From an uncultured Hyphomicrobiales bacterium (GTDB lineage Bacteria > Pseudomonadota > Alphaproteobacteria > Rhizobiales > Aestuariivirgaceae): a DNA stretch of 7,584 bases. The DNA lies in contig CAIYXE010000477.1 of the NCBI GenBank assembly GCA_903930095.1, forward strand, positions 1 to 7,584, given 5' to 3'. Every line of letters starts with the position of its first letter. Position 1 is the stretch's first letter. A model generated the notes under the pieces. It was given only the letters and a program-made list of their open reading frames with translations. It did no database searches and was not told the origin of the DNA. A program made the position numbers and the translations under genes. Shown here one piece after another: positions 1 through 5,761 of the stretch.

Positions 1-1
1 G

Positions 2-472
2 GCAGAACTTCCGGCTCTCGTGGCAGCGCATTTCCCGATGGCCGACATGGCGCGTCAGGGCATCTTCGGCCATTCCATGGGCGGGCATGGCGCGCTCGTC
101 GCGGCACTCAGGTCTCCGGGCCGCTACGCAAGCGTCTCTGCCTTCGCGCCGATCGTCCACCCGATGGCGGCGGACTGGTCGCGTGGCGCATTTCAGGCCT
201 ATCTCGGGCCGGAGGAGGCGGCATGGCGGGCGTATGATGCGGTGGCGCTGATCGAGGACGGCTGCCGCCTGCCCGAACTGCTGGTCGACCAGGGCACGGC
301 CGATTCCTTCCTTGAGCAGGGGCTGAGGCCGTGGCTGCTGGCCGAGGCATGCGGCAAGGCCGGCATGGCGCTTACCCTGCGCATGCAGGAGGGCTACGAC
401 CACTCCTATTTCTTCATCTCCAGCTTCATGGCGGCTCATGTCGCATGGCACGCCTCCCGCCTGAAGGCGTAG
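2..472 (+). CDS. fghA: S-formylglutathione hydrolase (esterase D family), 5'-truncated by window edge
   Basis: Hydrolyses S-formylglutathione to glutathione and formate, the last step of glutathione-dependent formaldehyde detoxification in the cytoplasm. The reading frame is open from base 2, so the GTG at base 20 is an internal valine, not a start; the first visible residues (AELPALV) fit the family just before the nucleophile region. The nucleophile elbow GHSMGGHG has its Ser codon at 74-76. The acid region DQGTADSFL is encoded around 288-314 and the catalytic His lies in EGYDHSYFF, around 390-416. The C-terminus ending about 20 residues after GYDHSYFF matches the usual end of the family. 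About 157 codons are present of the usual 275-285. The family normally sits beside a class III alcohol dehydrogenase gene, which would be upstream outside the window. A short GC hairpin (CGCC-TGAA-GGCG, 458-469) abuts the stop but has no T-run, so it is not a convincing terminator. Confidence 0.93.
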   Translation, partial: AELPALVAAHFPMADMARQGIFGHSMGGHGALVAALRSPGRYASVSAFAPIVHPMAADWSRGAFQAYLGPEEAAWRAYDAVALIEDGCRLPELLVDQGTADSFLEQGLRPWLLAEACGKAGMALTLRMQEGYDHSYFFISSFMAAHVAWHASRLKA

Positions 473-491
473 CGCCCCGGATTATTTGAAC

Positions 492-505
492 CGGAAGCGT
501 TTCAG
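492..505. promoter_or_regulatory. Candidate LacI/GalR-type operator
   Basis: The sequence CGGAAGCGTTTCAG is an imperfect dyad centred on CG. It contains AAgCGtTT, matching the AANCGNTT core known for GalR/LacI-family operators. It lies just after fghA, nearly 300 bases upstream of the repressor start. The encoded repressor has V16-A17 in its recognition helix, as GalR does, which is compatible with such a core. The short motif alone is weak evidence. Confidence 0.35.
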
Positions 506-534
506 TCCGAATGACCATGGGGCAGGATTATGGA

Positions 535-559
535 ATACAACCTAAGGTTGTATACTACC
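535..559. promoter_or_regulatory. Perfect 19-bp palindrome with overlapping second palindrome (three half-sites)
   Basis: Bases 535-553 read ATACAACCT-A-AGGTTGTAT, a perfect dyad with 9-bp arms about one central base. Its right arm is shared with GGTTGTATACTACC (546-559), a 14-bp dyad matching in 6 of 7 pairs. The result is three alternating half-sites of the type GGTTGTAT. A perfect 18-of-18 arm match is unlikely by chance and looks like an operator for a dimeric regulator. The half-site GTTGTATA resembles the CytR octamer GTTGCATT (as I recall it) in 6 of 8 positions, and the downstream gene is CytR-like, so autoregulation is possible. A GntR-type regulator acting at this site is an alternative. 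Confidence 0.55.
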
Positions 560-711
560 GGCTTCCTGCGGAGGTTGGCAGCCAAATGCCTGTCAGGAAA
601 GACCATTCCGGCTTTCAATGAGCCAATAGCTGTTCGGGACCTGCGGTTCCCGTATAGGTCCAATTTGTATAAATTACTTGGTCCAGATTTCGATTTGTTA
701 TTTTTGCTAAT

Positions 712-725
712 TTAAAACGTTTGGG
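712..725. promoter_or_regulatory. Candidate LacI/GalR-type operator upstream of the repressor gene
   Basis: AAACGTTT (715-722) is a perfect 8-bp palindrome centred on CG within TTAAAACGTTTGGG, matching the AANCGNTT operator core of LacI/GalR proteins. It lies about 55 bases before the repressor ATG, where an autoregulatory operator would be expected. A weaker relative, GAACGATT (747-754), lies closer to the start with one mismatch to the core. Confidence 0.4.
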
Positions 726-775
726 TTGTGTATTACTCCTGATCGAGAACGATTTTGGGGAATGGAACAACCAGA

Positions 776-1792
776 ATGCGACCAACTCTTTCAGACGTGG
801 CGAAGATGGCGGGTGTATCGGTGGCGACAGCCTCCCGCGCCCTGAGCAACCCGGACCTGGTGGCGGACAGCACCCGTCGGGCGGTACGTGATGCTGCCGA
901 GTCCTGCGGTTACAAGGTCAATCTTGTGGCCAGATCGCTCAGGATCCAGCGCACCAACACGCTGCTGGTGCTGCAACCCTGCATCGATAACGCCTTCTAC
1001 CCCGCACTGCTGCGCAGCATCGAGGAAACCTCGCTGGCCTACGGCTACTCGGTCATGGTGGGGTTCACCGACAAGAGCGAAAAGCACCGCGAGGCCTATG
1101 CCGACCTGATGAGCAACGGCCGGGTCGACGGCGTGATCGTGATTGACGGCGGCGCAGGGGTGGACGGGATCACAGGCCCCAAGCCCGAGGTGCCGGCCGT
1201 TCAGGTGCTCGACCTCGTCTACGGCGGGGCGGTACCCGCCGTGAGGGTGGATGACCAGCAGGTGGCCGATATTGCGGTCAGCCACCTTGCAAGCCTCGGC
1301 CACAGGCGCATCGCCCATATTTCGGGGCCGGAACAATCCATTCCCGCCATGGAACGCAAGAGAGGCTTCCTCGCCGCCATGGCAAGGCTTGGCCTGGCCG
1401 TGGACGACGATCTCGTGAAGCCGGGAGACAACCGGCGTCAGGGCGCCGCGGAAGCCATGAAGCACTTCCTGTCGCTGCCGAAGCCGCCAACCGCAGTGTT
1501 CGCTGCCTCGGACTGCATGGGCTGCGCCGCCATGGACGTCTGCCGAGACCGCGGAATCAGCGTGCCCGGCGAGATTTCCTTCGTTGGCGCGGATGACACG
1601 GCCGACGGCGCATGCGCCTATCCCGCGCTCACCACCGTTCATGTTCCGCACTCCGCCATCGGCGCGCGCGCTGCAGAAGCGCTGATCGGCCTCATCCGCG
1701 GCCAGGGCGGCGTTCCGCATGACACGGTAATGCCGGTGGAACTGAAACTGCGCGCCAGCCACGCGCCGTCCAGGACGGCGGTGGCGGCCTGA
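776..1792 (+). CDS. LacI-family transcriptional repressor, CytR-like
   Basis: A DNA-binding repressor of the LacI/GalR family, with an N-terminal helix-turn-helix and a periplasmic-binding-protein-like effector domain. I prefer ATG 776 over the in-frame TTG at 755: it gives MRPTLSDVAKMAG, the usual LacI beginning, with GGA (764-766) about 9 bases upstream; the product is 338 residues, normal for the family. The helix-turn-helix is residues 4-23 (TLSDVAKMAGVSVATASRAL) and the hinge helix ends at VARSLR (51-56). The effector domain runs from about 60 to 325. Features resembling CytR include RALSNPDLV, ISGPEQSIP and LPKPPTAVFAASD. The effector is unknown: no transport or catabolic genes are beside it, so its targets are probably elsewhere or it regulates itself through the dyads upstream. 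It converges on pepA with 7 bases between stops. Family call is secure; specificity is not. Confidence 0.93.
   Translation: MRPTLSDVAKMAGVSVATASRALSNPDLVADSTRRAVRDAAESCGYKVNLVARSLRIQRTNTLLVLQPCIDNAFYPALLRSIEETSLAYGYSVMVGFTDKSEKHREAYADLMSNGRVDGVIVIDGGAGVDGITGPKPEVPAVQVLDLVYGGAVPAVRVDDQQVADIAVSHLASLGHRRIAHISGPEQSIPAMERKRGFLAAMARLGLAVDDDLVKPGDNRRQGAAEAMKHFLSLPKPPTAVFAASDCMGCAAMDVCRDRGISVPGEISFVGADDTADGACAYPALTTVHVPHSAIGARAAEALIGLIRGQGGVPHDTVMPVELKLRASHAPSRTAVAA
1764..1780. terminator. GC-rich hairpin at the convergent ends of the repressor gene and pepA
   Basis: CGCCGTCC-A-GGACGGCG is a perfect 17-base palindrome within the last codons of the repressor gene. As RNA it can form a 7-bp stem with a CAG loop on either strand. 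A second, longer-range pair (GGTGGCG 1780-1786 with CGCCACC 1818-1824) spans both stop codons. Neither is followed by a T-run, so intrinsic termination is unproven. The position between convergent genes makes a transcription-slowing or 3'-end-stabilising role plausible. Confidence 0.3.
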
Positions 1793-1799
1793 GACGCCC

Positions 1800-3278
1800 C
1801 TACTTCTCGTAGTGCTGCGCCACCAGCCGGTCGAGCAGGCGCACGCCCCAGCCTGAGCCCCAGCTCTGGTTGATGGCGCTGCGGCCGGTGTCCATGGCCG
1901 TTCCCGCGACATCGAGATGCGCCCACGGAACGCCATTGACGAAGCGCTGCAGGAACTGCGCCGCGGTGATCGAGCCGGCATTGCGGCCGCCGATATTCTT
2001 CACGTCGGCCACATCATGGTCGATGATCTTGTCATATTCAGGCGCCAGCGGCATGCGCCACACCTTCTCGCCCGTGGCATAGCCCGCCTCCGACAGGCGC
2101 TGGGCAAGCTCATCATTGTTCGAGAACAGACCGGCATGCTCCTTGCCAAGCGCCACGAGGATGGCGCCGGTCAGTGTCGCCAGATCGACCATGAAGCGCG
2201 GCTTGAAGCGGTCCTGCATGTACCACAGCACATCGGCCAGCACGAGGCGGCCTTCAGCATCGGTGTTGAGAACCGCGATGGTCTGCCCCGACATCGATGT
2301 GACGACGTCGCCCGGGCGCTGGGCCTTGCCGTCCGGCATGTTCTCGACGAGGCCGATGGCGCCCACGGCGTTGACCTTTGCCTTGCGCTTGGCCAGCGCC
2401 ATCATCAGCCCGGCAACGCAGGCCGCGCCGCCCATGTCGCCCTTCATGTCTTCCATGCCCTGGGCGGGCTTGATCGAGATGCCGCCGGTATCGAAGGTGA
2501 CGCCCTTGCCGATAAAGGCCAGGGGCCGCTCGCCGGCCTTGCCGCCCTTCCATTCCATGACCACCATGCGCGCCTCATGGGCGGAGCCCTGGGCCACGCC
2601 CAGAAGCGCATTCATGCCGAGCCGCTTCATCTGGGCCGGCGTCATGATGGAGATCTTGACGCCGAGTTTCGCAAGCGGCCTCATGCGGTCCGCGAATTCC
2701 ACGGGATGCAGGTGATTGGGCGGCTCGTTGACGAGGTCACGGGCGAGATGGACACCATCCGCAACAGCGTCGAAGCCAATGAAACGCTGGCGCGCGCCGC
2801 GCGCATCCGCGGTGAGGATGCTCACCTCATTCAGCGGCACGGCCTCAGGCTTCTTCGACTTGTAGCGGTTGAAGCTGTAGACCCTCAGCCGGACGCCCGA
2901 GGCGATCAGTGCGGAGGCCTCCTTTGCGGCAAGTCCGCCGAGATCAAGGCCGGCGGCGATCGCCGCGCGGTCAGCCTTCAGGGCCTGGATGACGCCGGCC
3001 GCGGCACCCCCCAGCATTTCGAGGTCGAGCGGGCGCAGGGCGGCGGGCGCCCCGAGGCCGAACAGGACGATACGTGTGAAGCCGCCGCCCGGCGCCACGA
3101 GATCGAGCGTCGTGTCGCGCTTGCCGGTGAATTTGGCCGCCGCCATGGCCCGCGTGACCTGTCCGCCGGTACGGTGGTCGGCCTCGGCTGCGAGACCCTC
3201 AAGCCCCTTGCCTTCGGCAACGAGCAGGATGAGCACGCCGGTTTTCGGGAGGACGGCAGAAACGAAGCTGATTTTCAT
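1800..3278 (-). CDS. pepA: Leucyl aminopeptidase (cytosol aminopeptidase, peptidase family M17)
   Basis: A cytosolic two-metal exopeptidase removing N-terminal residues (Leu preferred) from peptides; family members form hexamers. The 492-residue product has a variable N-terminal domain (about 1-160) and the catalytic domain (about 170-490). The metal ligands are all visible: K258 and D263 in [11 protein letters not shown]281 in MKGDMGG, and D340 and E342 in the signature NTDAEGRL. The catalytic K270 and R344 are also present. Spacings (258, 263, 270, 281, 340) match those of E. coli PepA K270, D275, K282, D293 and D352. The start ATG is at 3276-3278, preceded by AAGG at a reasonable distance. 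The gene is divergent from lptD and convergent with the LacI-family gene. E. coli PepA also binds DNA (Xer recombination, carAB); nothing here shows whether this one does. It is complete and ordinary. Confidence 0.97.
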   Translation of the reverse strand: MKISFVSAVLPKTGVLILLVAEGKGLEGLAAEADHRTGGQVTRAMAAAKFTGKRDTTLDLVAPGGGFTRIVLFGLGAPAALRPLDLEMLGGAAAGVIQALKADRAAIAAGLDLGGLAAKEASALIASGVRLRVYSFNRYKSKKPEAVPLNEVSILTADARGARQRFIGFDAVADGVHLARDLVNEPPNHLHPVEFADRMRPLAKLGVKISIMTPAQMKRLGMNALLGVAQGSAHEARMVVMEWKGGKAGERPLAFIGKGVTFDTGGISIKPAQGMEDMKGDMGGAACVAGLMMALAKRKAKVNAVGAIGLVENMPDGKAQRPGDVVTSMSGQTIAVLNTDAEGRLVLADVLWYMQDRFKPRFMVDLATLTGAILVALGKEHAGLFSNNDELAQRLSEAGYATGEKVWRMPLAPEYDKIIDHDVADVKNIGGRNAGSITAAQFLQRFVNGVPWAHLDVAGTAMDTGRSAINQSWGSGWGVRLLDRLVAQHYEK

Positions 3279-3304
3279 GGATGTGCCTTGCGCAATGATG
3301 CCGT

Positions 3305-3333
3305 GTCATAGCCGCTTTTTGCGGCAATGGAAA
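3305..3333 (-). promoter_or_regulatory. Candidate sigma-70 promoter for pepA with hairpin spacer
   Basis: Read on the minus strand, TTTCCA (3333-3328) and TATGAC (3310-3305) each match the -35 and -10 consensus at 4 of 6 positions and are separated by exactly 17 bases. The spacer contains the perfect inverted repeat GCCGC-AAAAA-GCGGC (3325-3311), so a protein or supercoil-driven structure could act there. The -10 lies about 27 bases before the pepA ATG, compatible with a short leader. The match is moderate only. Confidence 0.35.
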
Positions 3334-3399
3334 CGCGCGCTCGCGCAACGTCACGTAGATTTCATTAACCATGCCGCCACTGTAGCCCGCCGCAATCGC

Positions 3400-3416
3400 C
3401 ATACTGCTCCAGTATG
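3400..3416. repeat. 17-bp inverted repeat in the pepA-lptD divergent region
   Basis: CATACTG-CTC-CAGTATG is a perfect inverted repeat with 7-bp arms and a 3-base centre. It lies 48 bases before the first possible lptD start and about 120 bases upstream of pepA. No T-run follows, so it is not an intrinsic terminator. It could be an operator for a dimeric regulator acting on lptD or pepA, or a leader hairpin if lptD transcription starts upstream of it. Confidence 0.45.
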
Positions 3417-3463
3417 ACCCCAACTCAGGTCTTCACGGCCCCTGTGAAAGCCGTTAAGACTCG

Positions 3464-5761
3464 ATGAAATTTTGCATCAGGGGCATGGTGGCAAAGAACA
3501 GACGAAGCCTTGGACGGCGGGGCGGAGCTGGGATGCATGTCTGCATTCTCGGCCTGATGGCCGCTGCCGGCCTTGCCCTGTTCCCGGCCGCCGCCGAGGC
3601 GCGCATGGAGGATGCCCCGAAATTCGTGGCGCCCGTCGATGAAGCCATCCCGAAGGGCACACGCGTCGACGTGGTGGCCGACAAACTCTTTTATGACGGC
3701 CGGTCGGACGTGGCGACCGCCACGGGCACCGTGCAGCTCACCTACGGCCCCTATGTGCTGACCGCGACCAGGGTCGTCTACGACATGCGCAACGGCACCT
3801 TCAACGCCAACGGCTCGATCATACTGCGGGAGCCCAACGGCAATGTGCTGGAAGCGGAATTCGTGGAGCTGAAGGACACCTTCCGCGAGGGCTTTGCGCG
3901 CCATGTGCGGGCGCTGCTCACCAATGACGTAACGATCACCGCACAATACGCCCGCCGCTTCGAGAACGGCATCACGATCTATGAGAAGGCCAGCTACACC
4001 GCCTGCGTCGATTGCGTCAGCGAGGGCGGAACGCCCGCCTGGCAGATCGTGGCGCGCGAGGCCAAGCACGACCTGCAGGAGCGCACCATCTATTATACCA
4101 ACGCGCGCCTCGAGTTGGGTGGCGTGCCGGTGTTCTGGACGCCCTACCTCGCCTACCCTGACCCGACGGTGAAGCGGCGCACCGGCTTCCTGCTGCCCTC
4201 CTTCCATTCCGGCCATGCGGGCTTCGGGGTGACGACGCCGTTCTTCTGGGACATCGCCCCCAACATGGACCTGACCTTCTCGCCCCGCTGGACCACGCAG
4301 CAGGGCGTGCTGGGCGACGTCGAATGGCGCCACCGCCTGTCTTCCGGCATCTATTCGACGCAGGTCTGGGGCATCTACGAACTCCAGAGCAACGACAACG
4401 AGGAGGTGAGCCGGAACTGGCGCACCGCCGGGCGCACCGAGGGCGAGTTCGAGATCAACAATAGCTGGAGCTGGGGCTGGGACGCCACCGCCGTCAGCGA
4501 CCGTGACTTCCTTGCCGACTACGACCTTGACGACCGCGACATGCTGGCGAGCAACATCTACGCAACAGGCCTTTCCGACCGCAACTACACCAAGGCGCAG
4601 CTGATCGGATGGCAAACGTTATCGGACAATGACGACCCCGAGCAGATGCCCGTGGCGCTTCCCTTCGTGACTGGCGACTACGTGCTGGCGCCGGAGGTCG
4701 TTGGGGGCGAACTGTCCGTGCGGTTCAACGCCTATTCCCTGCAGCGCCAGGAGTCCGTCGACGATCCGGAATTGGCGCTGGAACTTGGAACCTACCAGAC
4801 GCATGCCATGGTGTCCGCCGAATGGCAGCGGCAGGTGATTTCCGATACAGGCCTGGTGGTGACGCCCTTCGCCCAGATCCGCTCGGACGCTGAGTTCTCT
4901 GAAAACGTTCCCAGCAGCGATGACATGGACGAGCCCGATCTCTTCGTGACGCCCTCGGCCGGCTTCGATGTGCGCATGCCCTTCATCGCCAGCCACGGCT
5001 TTTTCCAGAGCGTGCTAACTCCCGTTGTGCAGTTGATCGCGTCACCATCCGAGATTGAGGACAGGAACAACGGCAATGAAGATGCGATCACCCTGAACTT
5101 CGACACGACCAGCCTGTTCCTGAGCGACCGCTTCACCGGCTTTGACAGGCGCGAAGGCGGGGTCAGGGCAAATGCCGGCATCAACTACACGCTCTTGGGC
5201 GCCAATGGCGGTTTCCTCCGCACCAGCCTGGGTGAGAGCTTCCACATCGCCGGAGACAACAGCTTTGCTGCGGGATCCGGCCTCGATGGCACGTCATCCG
5301 ACCTGGTGGGCGCCGTCGCGCTGCAGGTGAACGAGCATGCGACGTTCGGTTACCAGGCGCGGGTGGAGGAAGACCTTTCGCGCATCAATGTCCAGGAGGC
5401 GACCCTCGGCCTCACTTTTGACCAGTTTTCCGGCTCACTGAGCTACGCTGACATTGCGGCGGCCGCGAATTACGGCCGGCCGGATGATGCCCAGCAGATC
5501 TGGGCGGACGGCACCTACCACATCGACGAGGTGTGGAGCCTTTTCGGTGGCGCCCGCTATGATTTGGAGGAGAGCAAGATGATGGAACAATCGATCGGCG
5601 CTGCGTTCGAATGCGACTGCATGAGGGCCGAGATCCAGTACTCGATGTCGCGAAACGACTATGACGATACCAGCGGCGCTGACAGCGGCATGGACCATCG
5701 CATCGAGCTCGGAATAGAGCTGAGGACGATCGGCGCCATCACGGGCGGGTTCAAGCTCTGA
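3464..5761 (+). CDS. lptD: LPS-assembly outer-membrane protein LptD (OstA/Imp)
   Basis: The outer-membrane beta-barrel of the LptD-LptE translocon, which receives LPS from the periplasmic Lpt bridge and inserts it into the outer leaflet. The longest frame is 765 residues. A hydrophobic signal segment (about 25-40) ends near AAAEA/RMED at residue 46. An OstA/LptA-like domain (about 65-160) precedes the barrel, which carries family landmarks YPDPTVKRRTGFLLPSF (231-247) and DRFTGFDRREGGVR (555-568). Four Cys remain after signal cleavage: C181 and C184 (CVDC), and C717 and C719 (CDC), positioned like E. coli C173 and C724/C725, which form disulfides. The start is uncertain: 3464 or 3485 gives an Arg-rich n-region, whereas ATG 3533 has the best ribosome-binding site (GGAG 3524-3527) but a signal peptide without N-terminal positive charge. 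The stop overlaps the surA start (TGATG). The C-terminus ends FKL, not in an aromatic residue. Function is secure. Confidence 0.95.
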   Translation: MKFCIRGMVAKNRRSLGRRGGAGMHVCILGLMAAAGLALFPAAAEARMEDAPKFVAPVDEAIPKGTRVDVVADKLFYDGRSDVATATGTVQLTYGPYVLTATRVVYDMRNGTFNANGSIILREPNGNVLEAEFVELKDTFREGFARHVRALLTNDVTITAQYARRFENGITIYEKASYTACVDCVSEGGTPAWQIVAREAKHDLQERTIYYTNARLELGGVPVFWTPYLAYPDPTVKRRTGFLLPSFHSGHAGFGVTTPFFWDIAPNMDLTFSPRWTTQQGVLGDVEWRHRLSSGIYSTQVWGIYELQSNDNEEVSRNWRTAGRTEGEFEINNSWSWGWDATAVSDRDFLADYDLDDRDMLASNIYATGLSDRNYTKAQLIGWQTLSDNDDPEQMPVALPFVTGDYVLAPEVVGGELSVRFNAYSLQRQESVDDPELALELGTYQTHAMVSAEWQRQVISDTGLVVTPFAQIRSDAEFSENVPSSDDMDEPDLFVTPSAGFDVRMPFIASHGFFQSVLTPVVQLIASPSEIEDRNNGNEDAITLNFDTTSLFLSDRFTGFDRREGGVRANAGINYTLLGANGGFLRTSLGESFHIAGDNSFAAGSGLDGTSSDLVGAVALQVNEHATFGYQARVEEDLSRINVQEATLGLTFDQFSGSLSYADIAAAANYGRPDDAQQIWADGTYHIDEVWSLFGGARYDLEESKMMEQSIGAAFECDCMRAEIQYSMSRNDYDDTSGADSGMDHRIELGIELRTIGAITGGFKL

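Larger units (their letters stand above)
473..775. other. AT-richer intergenic region with many inverted repeats, no convincing gene
   Basis: This 303-base gap between fghA and the repressor gene is clearly richer in A/T than its neighbours, especially 530-760. It holds two GalR/LacI-type near-palindromes (492-505 and 715-722), a perfect 19-bp palindrome (535-553) overlapped by a second one (546-559), TTGGC-A-GCCAA (575-585), CCTG-T-CAGG (589-597), GGACCT/AGGTCC arms 13 bases apart (637-642 and 656-661), and AATTT-GTAT-AAATT (662-675). A 61-codon open frame (530-715) starts inside this array, but its codon use (TTG, TTA, ATA, AGG, AAA) is unlike that of neighbouring genes and its start overlaps the palindrome. 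I therefore read the region as regulatory DNA. I saw no sigma-70 promoter good enough to assign. Confidence 0.7.

Noticed and set aside
20..22. GTG at base 20 as start of fghA
   Set aside because: The frame is open upstream to the window edge with family-like residues, and this start would remove half of the enzyme.
530..715. Small open frame of 61 codons upstream of the repressor
   Set aside because: Atypical codon use for this GC-rich genome, start overlapping a perfect palindrome, and no recognisable domain. It is kept only as part of the intergenic description.
755..775. TTG at 755 as start of the repressor gene
   Set aside because: It would add seven residues not typical of LacI proteins; ATG 776 gives the standard N-terminus and has GGA 9 bases upstream.
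1917..3311. Long plus-strand open frame opposite pepA (464 codons)
   Set aside because: A GC-rich antisense shadow: pepA on the other strand has all catalytic residues, and the shadow product shows no domain.
3199..3423. Minus-strand 74-codon frame overlapping the pepA start
   Set aside because: It overlaps the pepA start region in another frame, has no ribosome-binding site I trust, and covers the candidate pepA promoter.
3425..4615. Long minus-strand open frame opposite lptD (396 codons)
   Set aside because: An antisense shadow of the well-supported lptD; low-complexity composition and no recognisable motif.
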